A DNA stretch of 64,000 nt from Jeotgalibaca porci (GCF_011299095.1 NZ_CP049889.1:470501-534500), one strand, 5' to 3'; positions 45,644 through 56,026 are shown, numbered from the stretch's first letter. The notes: a model not told the origin generated them from the letters alone. Translations and numbers: made by a program.

Positions 45644-45850
45644 CTTGCAGTACCTCCAAAAAATATATTCTGGTAATCCGTTCTTATAAATTAAAAATTA
45701 TACTTACTTAATGTCTATAATTAAAAAGATAACTTAACTTTATAATTGCAAATTACTTAGTTAAGTATAATAAAGTTTACATATAAATGCAAGTCCTATT
45801 TTACAAACGCTTTCAGAAGTGTTGCTTATGCTTTTTACTTAATATCTTTT

Positions 45851-47035
45851 TTATAGTAATCTGGCTTCTCGGATAATGGCTTCAATCGTTTGTTCAACGA
45901 ATTCAGGCTTAGTAGCAAGGTTTATCCGGATATACCCATGATAACTCGTTCCGAACCATTCGCCGTAATCAATCGCCACGCCGCATTTTTCTTGCATAAA
46001 TTCCGTCGTGTTCATCCCCTTCAAAACAGGGTTTAAATCCACGAACATTAAATAGGTGCCTTGCAAGGGTGCGACCTTAATCTCCGGAAGTGCTTTTTTT
46101 AAAGCCATTACAGCATCGTTATAGTTGTCTAAAATGACGCCCTTTAGAGCCTCCAACCACTCTTGCCCACCCCGGTAAGCTGCCTCAGTCGCAATCACAC
46201 CCATCACGTTCGCTTCACTTCTAATAGCCGTGCGGGCATAGTCATCATACTGTTTTCGTAAGACTTCATCCGTAATGATAATATGTGCGTGCGTCAATGC
46301 AGCTAGGTTAAACGATTTAGAAGCCGAATTTGCAGTTATAATCCGATTACGGAAGCGCCCATCCGCAACAGTCGCACTCGGAATATGCTTCGAATCGCCA
46401 AAGGTAAAGTCTTGATGAATCTCATCCGAAATAACTAAAACATCATGCCTTTCACAAATTTCAAATAGACGTAGTTGCTCTTCTTCTGTCCACACCCGTC
46501 CTGCTGGATTATGCGGGGAGCAATGAATATACATTTTCACTTGTTCCGCAATGATTTTCTTTTCAAAAGCTTTAAAATCAATTGAGAAATGGCAATCGTT
46601 ATTTTCTAGATCCAACGTAATCAGCTGACGATTCGTATCTCTCACGGCATCGTGGAAAGGATAATAAACCGGTGTTAAAATTATTACCGCATCATTTTCT
46701 ACAGTAAACGCATGCAATAGATGGTATAGTGCCTGAACAATTCCCGGAGTATAACGAATCCACGCTTTCTTTAATGGAAAATTAAAGTGGTTCGTCATCC
46801 ATTCGTTAACTGTATCGAAATAGTCGCTGCCGGTGAAGCTGTAACCATATACGCCATGTGCAATTTTTTCTGCCAATGCAGCTGTAATCGCGTCCGCAAC
46901 CTTGAAGTCCATATCTGCCACCCACATCGGTAAGAGATTATTGCCCTTAAATTTGCTATCTACCAGATCCCATTTTACTGAGCGGGTATTTTTGCGATCG
47001 GTATAGTAGTTATTTAAAAATGTCTGCTTATCCAT
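45851..47035 (-). CDS. PLP-dependent C-S lyase / aminotransferase, MalY/PatB family
   Basis: 394-residue fold-type I PLP enzyme, close to cystathionine beta-lyases of the MalY/PatB group that release homocysteine or thiols. N-terminal NTRSVKWD and LPMWVADMDFK are diagnostic. The PLP lysine is in SASKSFNLAAL, and YGYSFTG is also conserved. The start ATG at 47033-47035 follows GAGGAGGCAGTC. Alone on its transcript. The exact substrate is not determined. Confidence 0.92.
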   Translation of the reverse strand: MDKQTFLNNYYTDRKNTRSVKWDLVDSKFKGNNLLPMWVADMDFKVADAITAALAEKIAHGVYGYSFTGSDYFDTVNEWMTNHFNFPLKKAWIRYTPGIVQALYHLLHAFTVENDAVIILTPVYYPFHDAVRDTNRQLITLDLENNDCHFSIDFKAFEKKIIAEQVKMYIHCSPHNPAGRVWTEEEQLRLFEICERHDVLVISDEIHQDFTFGDSKHIPSATVADGRFRNRIITANSASKSFNLAALTHAHIIITDEVLRKQYDDYARTAIRSEANVMGVIATEAAYRGGQEWLEALKGVILDNYNDAVMALKKALPEIKVAPLQGTYLMFVDLNPVLKGMNTTEFMQEKCGVAIDYGEWFGTSYHGYIRINLATKPEFVEQTIEAIIREARLL

Positions 47036-47142
47036 GACTGCCTCCTCTAATAATCTTAAACTCATTCATAGGCTTAACTCTAACCAAAGCTGAACCGTTT
47101 CGCAAGAGAAACACAAAATTTTGGGACTCATGGAATTGGGCA

Positions 47143-47287
47143 ACTCAAATCTTGAAAGCCGTTTGAGTGGGCGTTATCATCGCGCTCATTAATTATCTTT
47201 GATAGTCTGCACAACTTCTTAAATTTAGGCAATCTTGTGCAGACTATTGCCCAATGTCTGCACAACTTCTTAAATTTGAGCAAACTT
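47143..47287. repeat. Hairpin repeats interrupted by the IS element
   Basis: Hairpin unit 1 is GTCTGCACAA..TTGTGCAGAC (47205-47244). After an 11-base linker, unit 2 starts identically at 47256 and breaks at 47287, where the IS begins; its last eight bases, GTGCAGAC, resume at 48691-48698. Joined, unit 2 is again 40 bases, and the period is 51 bp. Just upstream, ACTCAAA / TTTGAGT (47143-47168) followed by CGCGCTCATTA looks like a decayed unit of the array at 16861-17022. Confidence 0.85.
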
Positions 47288-47350
47288 TGGAATTATGTCA
47301 AGAAAATGGACACTGAAAAAGAGAATACGGTCAAAAAATAAATGAATAAA

Positions 47351-48274
47351 TCAAAGAGCGCAGGCAAGATGCGAAAGACATTCATAAAGAATTTTTTTAG
47401 GATAAGAAGCGCTCTTTTCGACGACTTGATACCGATATTCAAAGTTATCCGGTGAAAGGTACTCATTGTTTGAGTGGCGACGAACTGAGTTATAGAAAGA
47501 AGAAATGAACCAGTTTATTTTATGAGTGGCTTCTTCTTTTGTTCTGAAAGAATGCCGGTACACCCATTCTTTCTTGAGAGTCGCAAAGAAAGATTCCATA
47601 CAAGCATTGTCATAGGGGTTGCCGCACCTACTCATACTACTTTTTGCCTTGATACTTTCTAACTTGTCGCGGTATTTATTCGAAGCGTATTGGCTTCCAC
47701 GGTCCGAATGATGGATTAAATTGCTACCAGGATTGCGGAATAAGATGGCCATTTCAAGAGCTGCCAGTGGGCCTTCGGTCCGCATGTGATCAGTCACTTC
47801 CCAGCCTATGATTTTACGCGAATAAAGGTCCATGACACTGGACAGATATACCCACCCCTCACTCGTCCAGATATAGGTCAAATCGGATACCCACACCTGG
47901 TTTGGTTTTTTAACTTTAAAATTTTGGCGCAGAAGATTACGAGATACAGGATAGGCATGATCCGAATCTGTTGTGATGACAAAGTTTTTCTGCTTGCACG
48001 CGTATAATCCCAATTCCGCCATGAGACGGCCCACGGTTTTCTCCGATACGTTATAACCGGCTTCTTCCATATCTTTCTTAATGCGAGGAGCGCCATAGGT
48101 GCCGAAACTTTGGTGGAAAGAGTGTGTAATATCTATCTTCAGGTTCTCGCGAGACTGTTGCGTTTCGGTCAGTCCGCGCTCTTTCGTGGTAAGCCAATTG
48201 TAATATCCGCTCTTCGATACCCCCAAAGCTTCGCACATCCCCACAATTGAGAATTCACCTCGGTGGGCAGCCAT
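47351..48274 (-). CDS. IS3-family transposase OrfB (DDE integrase domain)
   Basis: 307 residues from the first ATG. An HTH_21-like N-terminal part (VGMCEALGVSKSGYYNW) precedes the rve integrase core. The three catalytic acids are visible: aspartate in WVSDLTYI, aspartate in HHSDRGSQYAS, and glutamate in NACMESFFATLKKEW. It is probably made mainly as an OrfAB fusion by -1 frameshifting at the A7G tract (48318-48325). After slippage the frame passes through SDACLHAKSGLKFQF into this ATG without a stop. Confidence 0.93.
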   Translation of the reverse strand: MAAHRGEFSIVGMCEALGVSKSGYYNWLTTKERGLTETQQSRENLKIDITHSFHQSFGTYGAPRIKKDMEEAGYNVSEKTVGRLMAELGLYACKQKNFVITTDSDHAYPVSRNLLRQNFKVKKPNQVWVSDLTYIWTSEGWVYLSSVMDLYSRKIIGWEVTDHMRTEGPLAALEMAILFRNPGSNLIHHSDRGSQYASNKYRDKLESIKAKSSMSRCGNPYDNACMESFFATLKKEWVYRHSFRTKEEATHKINWFISSFYNSVRRHSNNEYLSPDNFEYRYQVVEKSASYPKKILYECLSHLACAL

Positions 48275-48285
48275 AAACTGGAATT

Positions 48286-48606
48286 TTAATCCGGACTTTG
48301 CGTGAAGACATGCATCGCTTTTTTTAGGATGGCATTCTGTTCTTCTAGTTTGGCAATTTGCTTATCTCGTTCCCGTATTTCTTTTTCAAAGTCGCTCACA
48401 GTTTTAAATCCCGCCTTTGGCGATGGATTCTGAGGCTGAGGCTTAAAAACGGATTGGTTTTTCTTATACATACCAACCCATTTCTGAAGTGTGGAGTGAG
48501 AGATGTTCAATTCTCGGGCAAGTTCGGTGACTTTTCGCTTGTCTTCAACGACTAGACGACAAAGATAATCTTTATATTCTGGATCGAGATATTTACCAAC
48601 CATCAT
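48286..48606 (-). CDS. IS3-family transposase OrfA (helix-turn-helix)
   Basis: About 107 residues starting MMVGKYLDPEYKDYLCRLV. A helix-turn-helix (KVTELARELNISHSTLQKWV) for DNA binding is followed by a leucine-zipper-like coil (EKEIRERDKQIAKLEEQNAI). The frame ends shortly after the A7G slippery tract used to make OrfAB. The upstream in-frame codons lie in the IS end and are not expected to be translated. Confidence 0.9.
   Translation of the reverse strand: MMVGKYLDPEYKDYLCRLVVEDKRKVTELARELNISHSTLQKWVGMYKKNQSVFKPQPQNPSPKAGFKTVSDFEKEIRERDKQIAKLEEQNAILKKAMHVFTQSPD
48318..48325 (-). other. Programmed -1 frameshift site of the IS
   Basis: Minus-strand AAAAAAAG near the end of orfA. A one-base slip joins orfA to orfB in frame without an intervening stop, the usual IS3-family way to make the active OrfAB transposase. 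Confidence 0.8.
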
Positions 48607-48714
48607 GAACACATCCTTTTTTTGATTAACCCTATTATAATAAAAAAATGGCGGAGTTGCTGTGTCCACTATTTAGACTACCTCAAACTTGTGCAGACTT
48701 TGGTTACTTAAACT

Positions 48715-48760
48715 AAAAAAGCATCCACCATCCCTTGTTAAAGGAATAGCGGATGCTTTT
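48715..48760 (-). terminator. Terminator of ileS
   Basis: Minus-strand stem AAAAGCATCC / GGATGCTTTT (48717-48760) followed by T residues, nine bp after the ileS stop codon. It lies right beside the IS target site. Confidence 0.85.
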
Positions 48761-48768
48761 AAAATTTC

Positions 48769-51540
48769 TTATTCTGCTTCTGTTTCTGGAACCAATGCTT
48801 CTGGGAATTCTGTACGGACGATGTCTGCACAGCGCTCACATAGTGTAGGCGCATCTTCGATTGTTCCCACTTCGGGTTTGATTGCACGACAACGTTGGCA
48901 TGTTTCGCCTTCTGCATGTGCAACTTCAACACGAATTGCTTCAGCTTGATCTGCTTGAACAACATCCAATTGCGATACAATTAAGAGTTGTGCGAGATCA
49001 GAATCTTTACTGATTTCTGTTAGTAATTCAAATGTTTCTGCATTGGCATGTAGTGTCAAATGCGCTTCAAATGATTTACCAATTGTTTTTTCGTTACGTG
49101 CTTCTTCAAGTGATTTCAAGATGTCATCACGGACATCCATGAATTTCTCCCAAACAGCTAATACTTCAGCTTTATCAGAAACAGTAACTGCTTCTGGGAA
49201 GTCTGCTAATTGTGCGTACTCCTCTTCCTCTTTCAAATACTCCCAAATTTCTTCAGTTGTATGTGGAACGATTGGTGTCAAGAGACGCGTAATGCTCGCA
49301 AGCGCATCGTAGAATACTGTTTGCATTGAACGACGTACTTTGTCATTTTCACTTTCGATATAAACAACGTCTTTAGCGAAGTTCAAATAGAAAGCAGAAA
49401 GTTCCAATGTACAGAAGTTCATGATTGTTTGATAGATTGCAGAGAATTTATACTCTTTATAAGCAGCCAAACAAGTTTCAATTACTTCGTTCAAGCGGAT
49501 AACAATATACTTATCGACAGAGCGCAATTCTTCATAAGCAACGCGGTGCTCTGAAGGATTGAAGTCTTCTGTATTTGCGACCAAGAAACGCATGGTGTTA
49601 CGGATTTTACGGTATGTTTCAGATACTTGTTTCAAGATATCATCACTGATACGAACATCTGATTCGTAGTCAACAGAAGATACCCATAGACGGATAATGT
49701 CAGCACCCATGTTCTTAATTACTTTCTCAGGAAGAACAGTATTACCGATTGATTTACTCATTTTGCGGCCTTCGCCGTCCAAGACGAACCCTTGGGAAAG
49801 GACATTCTTATATGGCGCAACTTCGTTGATAGCCACACTTGTTGTCAAACTTGAGTTGAACCAACCACGGTATTGGTCGGATCCTTCCAAGTACATATCT
49901 GCTGGGAAAGTTAAATCATCGCGCTTACGCAAGACTGCTTCATGTGAAGAACCAGAGTCAAACCAAACGTCCATGATATCTGTTTCTTTTGTAAATAAAC
50001 CGTTCGGGCTACCTTCATGCGTAAAGCCTTCTGGTAGTAAATCCTTCGCTTCACGTTCAAACCAAACATTTGAACCATTTTCGCCGATTAATTTCGCTAC
50101 ATGATCAATTGTTTCTGGTGTGATAATTGGTTCGTTATTTTCTGCGTAGAAAATTGGCAGCGGAACACCCCATACACGTTGACGGGAAATAACCCAGTCA
50201 CCACGGTCGCGGATCATGTTGTGAATACGTACTTTACCGGATGGGTGAATCCAATTCACATTCTCGATTTCGTCCAAGATATCTTGACGGAATTTATCGA
50301 TTGATGCAAACCATTGTGGTGTTGCCCGGAAGATAACCGGTTTTTTCGTACGCCAGTCATGCGGGTAGCTGTGCGTGAAGAAGTCTAATTTCAATAAGTG
50401 CCCTTTTTCTTCCAACAATTCTGTAATCAATTTGTTTGCTTTATCGTAGAAGATACCTTCAAAACCAGGTGCTTCATTTGTGAAGCATCCACGGTCGTCA
50501 ACTGGAGAAAGAACGTCTAAACCGTATTTACGACCAATAATGTAGTCGTCATCCCCGTGTCCTGGAGCCGTATGCACAAGTCCTGTACCAGCTTCCAATG
50601 TTACGTGATCTCCGGTCATTACGAGTGATTCGCGGTCGTAGAACGGATGTTGTGCTGTCATGCGGTCTAATTCGTAGCCGCCCAACTCTTTCAATACTGA
50701 AACAGACTCCCAACCAATTTCATTGGTTACTGTTTCAAGCAATCCTTCAGCCACAACGAATTTTTTACCGTCTGCTTCAACTTGCACATATTTGAAATCA
50801 GGATGGACAGAAATACCCAAGTTAGCAGGCAATGTCCATGGTGTTGTTGTCCAGATTACAAATGATGTATCTGACTCCAACAAACCTTTACCATCTTTAA
50901 CTGGGAAAGAAACATAAATAGATGCAGATTTCACATCTTTATATTCAATTTCTGCTTCAGCTAATGATGATTCACTCGATGGTGACCAGTAAATAGGTTT
51001 CAAACCTTTGTAAATATAGCCTTTTTCAGCCATTTTACCGAATACACGGATTTCTGCTTCTTCGTATTCCGGAGTCATCGTTACATAAGGCTCATCCCAA
51101 TCGCCGGCGATTCCCAAGCGTTTGAATACGATACGTTGGCCGTCAATTTGTTGCCATGCGTAATCTTCACACATCTTACGGAACTCAGCTAAACTCATTT
51201 CTTTACGGTTTACACCTGAGTTAGTCAAAGCTTGTTCGATTGGCAAACCATGCGTATCCCAACCGGGTACGTACGGCGCTCTGAAGCCTGCCATTGATTT
51301 TGAACGTACGATAATGTCTTTACTGATTTTGTTCAAGGCATGTCCCATGTGGACTGCACCGTTTGCATATGGCGGGCCATCGTGTAAGACAAACGTTGGT
51401 TTGCCAGCATTCTTCTCTTGACGTTTCTCATAAACGCGGTTTTCTTCCCACTCTTTTTCGCGTTCTAGTTCACGGACTGGCAAGTTTGCTTTCATAGGAA
51501 AAGCAGTTTTTCCTAAAAGCAGGGTTTCTTTCATTTTCAT
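48769..51540 (-). CDS. ileS: Isoleucyl-tRNA synthetase
   Basis: 923-residue class I synthetase. The HIGH box reads [12 protein letters not shown] near 70, and KMSKSIGNT lies near 600. The C-terminal zinc finger has CQRC and CERC. GGAGG lies ten bases before the ATG at 51540; an ATG two codons later is possible. It stands at the end of the division cluster after divIVA, as usual in Firmicutes, and is controlled by its own Ile T-box. Confident. Confidence 0.98.
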   Translation of the reverse strand: MKMKETLLLGKTAFPMKANLPVRELEREKEWEENRVYEKRQEKNAGKPTFVLHDGPPYANGAVHMGHALNKISKDIIVRSKSMAGFRAPYVPGWDTHGLPIEQALTNSGVNRKEMSLAEFRKMCEDYAWQQIDGQRIVFKRLGIAGDWDEPYVTMTPEYEEAEIRVFGKMAEKGYIYKGLKPIYWSPSSESSLAEAEIEYKDVKSASIYVSFPVKDGKGLLESDTSFVIWTTTPWTLPANLGISVHPDFKYVQVEADGKKFVVAEGLLETVTNEIGWESVSVLKELGGYELDRMTAQHPFYDRESLVMTGDHVTLEAGTGLVHTAPGHGDDDYIIGRKYGLDVLSPVDDRGCFTNEAPGFEGIFYDKANKLITELLEEKGHLLKLDFFTHSYPHDWRTKKPVIFRATPQWFASIDKFRQDILDEIENVNWIHPSGKVRIHNMIRDRGDWVISRQRVWGVPLPIFYAENNEPIITPETIDHVAKLIGENGSNVWFEREAKDLLPEGFTHEGSPNGLFTKETDIMDVWFDSGSSHEAVLRKRDDLTFPADMYLEGSDQYRGWFNSSLTTSVAINEVAPYKNVLSQGFVLDGEGRKMSKSIGNTVLPEKVIKNMGADIIRLWVSSVDYESDVRISDDILKQVSETYRKIRNTMRFLVANTEDFNPSEHRVAYEELRSVDKYIVIRLNEVIETCLAAYKEYKFSAIYQTIMNFCTLELSAFYLNFAKDVVYIESENDKVRRSMQTVFYDALASITRLLTPIVPHTTEEIWEYLKEEEEYAQLADFPEAVTVSDKAEVLAVWEKFMDVRDDILKSLEEARNEKTIGKSFEAHLTLHANAETFELLTEISKDSDLAQLLIVSQLDVVQADQAEAIRVEVAHAEGETCQRCRAIKPEVGTIEDAPTLCERCADIVRTEFPEALVPETEAE

Positions 51541-51576
51541 GAATTGTATTCCTCCATTAATTTATTTTTTTCGGGA

Positions 51577-51800
51577 AAATAAAAAGACTCCTCCCTGGTA
51601 TAGGGACGAAGTCTTCGTGGTACCACCCAATTTTAAAGCATTAAATAAGCTTTCTCTCGGAAACGGTTAACGCTGTTTAAGCGACTTTGCTTACTACATT
51701 GTTCAGCAAAATATTTCATGGATGATCCTTTATTTACAGAGACTGTTGACCTTGCACCGTTCGTCAACTCGCTATAAGTATATAAATTCCGGTTGTTCCA
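51577..51800 (-). promoter_or_regulatory. T-box leader of ileS, isoleucine specifier
   Basis: The minus strand has the T-box GGGTGGTACCACGAAG (51613-51628). The terminator AAGACT..CCCT / AGGG..AGTCTT lies at about 51582-51617 with a U-run. Upstream, an AG-bulge AGCGAG and a GGTGCAAG loop flanked by TTGAC / GTCAA mark Stem I. The specifier region reads GGATCATCC (51719-51727), so ATC, an isoleucine codon, appears in either register. Fits the gene downstream. Confidence 0.92.
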
Positions 51801-51821
51801 ATCATTAATTACTCATGTATT

Positions 51822-52448
51822 CTACTTTGTTTCTGTAGAAATATCAATAGCTTCTACTTGTCCTTCATCTTCGTCTTCGGTAACTTCTGTATCAAAATTG
51901 GATGCTTTCGCCAAATCATCAACTTTATGAGTGCGATTCATCAATACTTCATCCAATGTCGGTGTATGAATATCTTTTTCAGGTGTTGTGTTCAACAAGA
52001 TATCCCATTCTTCATTATTGATTAAATTCATTTGCGTTTCAACCATCAATTGTAGTTTTTGTCTGAAGTTACGACTTTCACGACGAACATTTGCTGTTTC
52101 GCGATTAATGTCATCTGCTTTTTCAGCGGCTTCTTTCAATAATTTATCTGCACTTTTTTCAGCTTCAAATAAAATTATTTCAGCTTCTTTACGTGCATTT
52201 TCTTTCAAACGATCGGCTGCATCCTGTGCAACGACAATAGATTTATTAAGAGCATCTTGAAGTGTCTCAAAATGTTGTAATTTCTCTTCGGCGAACTTAA
52301 GATTTTTTTCTGCATCTTTTTGATCTTTCAGTAACAACTCAAATTCATGTTTTACCTGATCCAGAAAGTCATCGACTTGTTCTTTGTCATAGCCTCTCAT
52401 TTTTGCATCAAATTCTTTGTGTTGGATATCTAACGGTGTTATTGCCAT
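51822..52448 (-). CDS. divIVA: Cell-division initiation protein DivIVA
   Basis: 208-residue coiled-coil protein that recognises curved membrane at septa and poles. The membrane-binding N-terminus is MAITPLDIQHKEFDAKMRGYDKEQVDDFL, trimmed here to its two halves: ITPLDIQHKEFDAKM and YDKEQVDDFLDQV. A central coiled coil and an acidic C-terminal tail (TEDEDEGQVEAIDIS) follow. ATG at 52446-52448 is chosen because of this conserved start. It overlaps nothing but abuts ylmH, in the standard order ylmG-ylmH-divIVA-ileS. Confidence 0.95.
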   Translation of the reverse strand: MAITPLDIQHKEFDAKMRGYDKEQVDDFLDQVKHEFELLLKDQKDAEKNLKFAEEKLQHFETLQDALNKSIVVAQDAADRLKENARKEAEIILFEAEKSADKLLKEAAEKADDINRETANVRRESRNFRQKLQLMVETQMNLINNEEWDILLNTTPEKDIHTPTLDEVLMNRTHKVDDLAKASNFDTEVTEDEDEGQVEAIDISTETK

Positions 52449-52474
52449 GTCTCTACCATTCCTCTCAACTTTGT

Positions 52475-53254
52475 TCATTTACGAAGGACGCCTATTTCAA
52501 TGCGCCATTTATCTTTTTTTGATTTTCCTTCAATTTCTCTAAGTTGGATACGTCCATACCCTCTTATTGAGAGAATGTCCCGCAGACCCAATTCAAAGTC
52601 GGGACGGTCATAGGTTGCCCAGTTCAGTTTGACCTTTCCTCCTGAAACAAGTTCTTTTGCGCGTTGACGCGAAATATTGTAGACAGAAGAAATTAAGGTA
52701 TCTATGCGAAGCGAGCTGACTGTATCATGTTCAACGGCCCAATCATCAGTTGGAACCAGTAAATCTGTATATTCTTTTTGTTCTAAGCGAACGGTTGTCT
52801 TACCTACCTTTGTCACTTGAGACAATACATAGTCCCGCACTGACTCAGATACATAAAACTGCCAACGCACTCCATCCGACATAATATCACCAAACATCTC
52901 ACGGCGCAGACCAGATCCCACTAAGGTACCTAGTATTTGTCCATGAGACAAGGTTGTAAACTTTTCGGGATAATTCACTTCGATCAAAAGCAGTTCGAAG
53001 TCTTCCAACTTGGGTTGGAAATAATCCGGATAAATCAAGGCACGCTTTCTCTCGGCAGCTTCATAACCACCATAAAACTGTGTGCGAACTTCGCCTCTTT
53101 TACCGATTACCATCTCAATGATGTATTGTTGCCGCGGATCAAGAAAGTCGGTGAGGTACGGTGCATATTGTTGCTGCACCTGTACGACCCAAGATTCGAC
53201 CATATCAATAAACGGTTGTTCTTCTTTACGAAAATGTTGGTACACTTGCTCCAT
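52475..53254 (-). CDS. ylmH: S4-domain RNA-binding protein YlmH
   Basis: 259 residues with an N-terminal YlmH-specific part and a C-terminal S4 RNA-binding domain (RIDTLISSVYNISRQRAKEL, about 175-235). In Bacillus it is a ribosome-associated factor with a proposed role in rescuing stalled nascent chains. ATG at 53252-53254 follows GGAGGGGAGCACG. Between ylmG and divIVA, the standard place. Confidence 0.93.
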   Translation of the reverse strand: MEQVYQHFRKEEQPFIDMVESWVVQVQQQYAPYLTDFLDPRQQYIIEMVIGKRGEVRTQFYGGYEAAERKRALIYPDYFQPKLEDFELLLIEVNYPEKFTTLSHGQILGTLVGSGLRREMFGDIMSDGVRWQFYVSESVRDYVLSQVTKVGKTTVRLEQKEYTDLLVPTDDWAVEHDTVSSLRIDTLISSVYNISRQRAKELVSGGKVKLNWATYDRPDFELGLRDILSIRGYGRIQLREIEGKSKKDKWRIEIGVLRK

Positions 53255-53275
53255 CGTGCTCCCCTCCATTCCTGA

Positions 53276-53563
53276 CTATAGGACTAAGCGAAGAAGAAAT
53301 ATAAGAATTGCCTGTGCGCCGTACTCCACTAAACGTAGAAATAATATTGCAAATAAAACACTAAAACTAACCATTCCTACTGAAGGGATAATACGACGAA
53401 AAACGTTTAAATAAGGTTCGACCAGTCGCGCAACGAATTGCCCGAATCTGGAGGTTTGTGCATTTGGCAACCATGTTAGCAACGCATAGATAACGAGTAA
53501 AGTCGAATAAGCGTTAATAACAGTTGGAACCACATCCAACAACCATATTAATATTCGTGCCAT
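53276..53563 (-). CDS. ylmG: YggT family membrane protein YlmG
   Basis: 95 residues with two membrane segments and the conserved loop EPYLNVFRRIIPS, the YGGT signature. Linked to division and, in plastid relatives, nucleoid distribution; the molecular role is unknown. ATG at 53561-53563 follows AAAGGAGTCACGA. Between sepF and ylmH. Confidence 0.93.
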   Translation of the reverse strand: MARILIWLLDVVPTVINAYSTLLVIYALLTWLPNAQTSRFGQFVARLVEPYLNVFRRIIPSVGMVSFSVLFAILFLRLVEYGAQAILIFLLRLVL

Positions 53564-53604
53564 TCGTGACTCCTTTCTTACCATGTTTTTTGCATGGTGT
53601 CAGA

Positions 53605-54039
53605 TTAGTAGTAATAATTATCGCGTGGTTCTTCTGTTTCCATTTTAGCGATTTCGACATCGTGTGGCGTACAAAGGAAAATACCTTCGCCTACTTGCTT
53701 AATGTCACCACTGATGGCATAGACTGAGCCTGCGACAAAGTCAATGACTTTGACCGCTTGATCATGTTCCATTCGCTGGAAATTCAGAAGAACAGACTCA
53801 TTATTAAGTAAATAATCCACTATCCGCTCAGATTCTGAGTAAACACGCGGTTCTATAATGTGAATACTTGATTTCTGATTGGCTTGGCGTTTCCCCATTG
53901 GGATAACTTTACCTCTCGGTTGGATCATTGGTCTGTGAGTGGCTTCGGATTCATATTCATTAGAAGGAGAATAGTCGTCAACCGGCTCTATTTCGTCATC
54001 TAATCCAAAAAAGTTTCGAAAACTATCTTTGATACTCAT
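53605..54039 (-). CDS. sepF: Cell division protein SepF
   Basis: 144 residues: an N-terminal membrane-binding helix (SIKDSFRNFFGL), an acidic linker, then the SepF beta-sandwich domain with SIHIIEPRVYSESERIVDYLL and RVIDFVAGSVYAI-like residues (VIDFVAGSVYAISGDIKQVG). It tethers FtsZ to the membrane and sets septum curvature. Standard cluster position. Confidence 0.95.
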   Translation of the reverse strand: MSIKDSFRNFFGLDDEIEPVDDYSPSNEYESEATHRPMIQPRGKVIPMGKRQANQKSSIHIIEPRVYSESERIVDYLLNNESVLLNFQRMEHDQAVKVIDFVAGSVYAISGDIKQVGEGIFLCTPHDVEIAKMETEEPRDNYYY

Positions 54040-54059
54040 CGTACTTCCTCACTTTATCG

Positions 54060-54740
54060 TTATTCAGTCTCTTCAAAAAAAGATGAGCCAATACGGACAA
54101 ACGTTGCCCCTTCTTGGATAGCAATCGGATAGTCACGGCTCATACCCATGCTCGTTTCAGTACACGGAGCATAGGGTAGATTTCTCTCCGCTACTGCTTC
54201 TTGTAATTTTTTCAATTGATAAAAAATGCGATGCAACGTTTCGTCGTCTGCATCAATGGGTGCCATTGTCATTAAACCAACCACTTGAATCTGTGGATAA
54301 GCTTCTAACAGCGTAATAAAATCTTGCAGTTCTTCAGGTGACAGACCATGTTTCGATGCTTCGCCTGCGACATTTACCTGTACGAAACAGGCCATTTGTT
54401 TTTCGGCGCGTTTGTTTATTTCTTTTGCTAAGGATTCACGATCCAACGCGTGGAAATAATCAATTCGGTTAATCACATCTTTCACTTTTCGGGTCTGTAA
54501 GGAACCGATAAAGTGCCATTTAATGTCTGTTTGCTTGAAATGCGCTTGCTTTTCAATTAAGCCTTCAACTCGGTTCTCGCCAAAATGATTCAAACCTTGT
54601 TCGTAAAGAACTTCTGTTTCTTCCAGCGACCGTAATTTTGTAACCGCAACGCAAGTTACTGCGTCACGGTTACGGTTTACGGCGTTCAGTTCCATTTCAA
54701 TAGTCGCAGCTATCTCACGACAATTTGAAAGAATAGTCAT
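54060..54740 (-). CDS. ylmE: YggS family PLP homeostasis protein YlmE
   Basis: 226-residue alanine-racemase-like barrel that binds pyridoxal phosphate and balances B6 pools. The PLP lysine is in CVAVTKLRSLEE; HFGENRVEGLIEK and the C-terminal SMGMSRDYPIAIQEGATFVRIGS are diagnostic. It starts just two bases after the ftsZ stop, so the two are coupled. Confidence 0.95.
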   Translation of the reverse strand: MTILSNCREIAATIEMELNAVNRNRDAVTCVAVTKLRSLEETEVLYEQGLNHFGENRVEGLIEKQAHFKQTDIKWHFIGSLQTRKVKDVINRIDYFHALDRESLAKEINKRAEKQMACFVQVNVAGEASKHGLSPEELQDFITLLEAYPQIQVVGLMTMAPIDADDETLHRIFYQLKKLQEAVAERNLPYAPCTETSMGMSRDYPIAIQEGATFVRIGSSFFEETE

Positions 54741-54742
54741 GA

Positions 54743-56002
54743 TTATCTACGTCTTTTACGGAAGAATGGTGGCGTTTCTAATTCATCATCACCGGACTCT
54801 TCTTCAGTCGTTTGTTGGTAACGTGGATAGTTCTCATTTGTTGGTTGTACATTCGTGTCACGAACGCTGGATTCACGACGAATGTCCCAATCACCAAACA
54901 AATCTTTCTCTGGTTCTACTTCTTTTTCAGGTGCTGCTTGGCGCTCTTCTCTTTCGATTTGAGGCGCTTGTTGTGGCGCTACTTCTTTGCGTCCACGAAA
55001 GGGGCTTCCGCCACGGTTAGCAGCTTTTTTTTCTTCTTTTTTACGGTCGTTATCGATACCTGTTGCAATAACAGTAACGATTACTTCGTCGCCTAAATCT
55101 TCGTTAATAGATGTACCGAAGATAATGTTCACTTCACTTGTAGAAGCTTGTGCAACAATATCAGATGCATCTTGTGCTTCGAACAATGTTAAGTCTGAAC
55201 CACCTGTGATGTTCAATAGGATTTGTTCTGCGCCATCGATAGAAACTTCCAACAATGGAGAAGAAATAGCTTTCTTAGTCGCTTCAGCTGTACGGTTCTC
55301 ACCAGAAGCAACCCCGATACCCATCAATGCTGAACCTTGGTCCTTCATAACAGTATTTACGTCTGCGAAGTCTAAGTTTACATATCCTGGAGCTGTAATG
55401 AGATCAGAAATACCTTGTACACCTTGACGCAATACGTTGTCAGCTTCACGGAACGCTTCCAACATCGGTGTTTTCTTGTCAACAATTTCAAGTAGACGGT
55501 TGTTAGAAATAATAACCAATGTGTCTACATTTTGTTTCATTTCTGCAATACCTTCTGCAGCGTGACGACCTCTCTTAGGTCCTTCAAAGCTAAATGGACG
55601 TGTTACAACGCCGACTGTTAACGCACCTTGTTCTTTAGCAATTTTTGCAACGATTGGTGCTGCACCAGTACCAGTACCGCCACCCATTCCGCATGTAACG
55701 AAAATCATGTCTGCTCCGGATAATGCTTCAGCTAATTGTGCTTCACTTTCTTCTGCAGCTTTGCGTCCCATATCAGGAATTGAACCAGCACCTAGTCCTT
55801 TTGTTAGCTTAGGTCCTAATTGAATTTTTACTTCTGCTCTTGAAGCGTTTAATGCTTGTGTATCTGTATTTGCTACGATAAATTCTACGCCTTTAACGTC
55901 TTCTTCGATCATACGGTTAACGGCGTTCCCACCGGCACCACCGACACCAATTACTTTAACTTTTGCTCCACTACTCATGATTGAGTCGAATTCCAATTCC
56001 AT
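54743..56002 (-). CDS. ftsZ: Cell division tubulin homologue FtsZ
   Basis: 419-residue GTPase forming the Z-ring. The GTP loop [10 protein letters not shown] is near 107-116, with [15 protein letters not shown] at the N-terminus. After the core (about 320) a variable, charged linker ([20 protein letters not shown]) leads to a tail ending [12 protein letters not shown], the usual contact site for FtsA, SepF and EzrA. 24 bp after ftsA. Confident. Confidence 0.98.
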   Translation of the reverse strand: MELEFDSIMSSGAKVKVIGVGGAGGNAVNRMIEEDVKGVEFIVANTDTQALNASRAEVKIQLGPKLTKGLGAGSIPDMGRKAAEESEAQLAEALSGADMIFVTCGMGGGTGTGAAPIVAKIAKEQGALTVGVVTRPFSFEGPKRGRHAAEGIAEMKQNVDTLVIISNNRLLEIVDKKTPMLEAFREADNVLRQGVQGISDLITAPGYVNLDFADVNTVMKDQGSALMGIGVASGENRTAEATKKAISSPLLEVSIDGAEQILLNITGGSDLTLFEAQDASDIVAQASTSEVNIIFGTSINEDLGDEVIVTVIATGIDNDRKKEEKKAANRGGSPFRGRKEVAPQQAPQIEREERQAAPEKEVEPEKDLFGDWDIRRESSVRDTNVQPTNENYPRYQQTTEEESGDDELETPPFFRKRRR

Positions 56003-56026
56003 TACTTTTCCTCCTACTTGTCTCTA

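Larger units (their letters stand above)
47288..48685 (-). mobile_element. IS3-family insertion sequence (IS150-like)
   Basis: About 1.4 kb with two overlapping-frame transposase genes (orfA, orfB) on the minus strand. The ends read TGGAATTATG.. and ..CTACCTCA, with related inner segments ATGGACAC and GTGTCCACT forming imperfect terminal repeats. AACTT at 47283-47287 and 48686-48690 is the likely target duplication; the shared flank is CAAACTT, so the exact boundary may shift by two bases. It interrupts a hairpin repeat unit. Both genes are intact, so it may be active. Confidence 0.9.
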
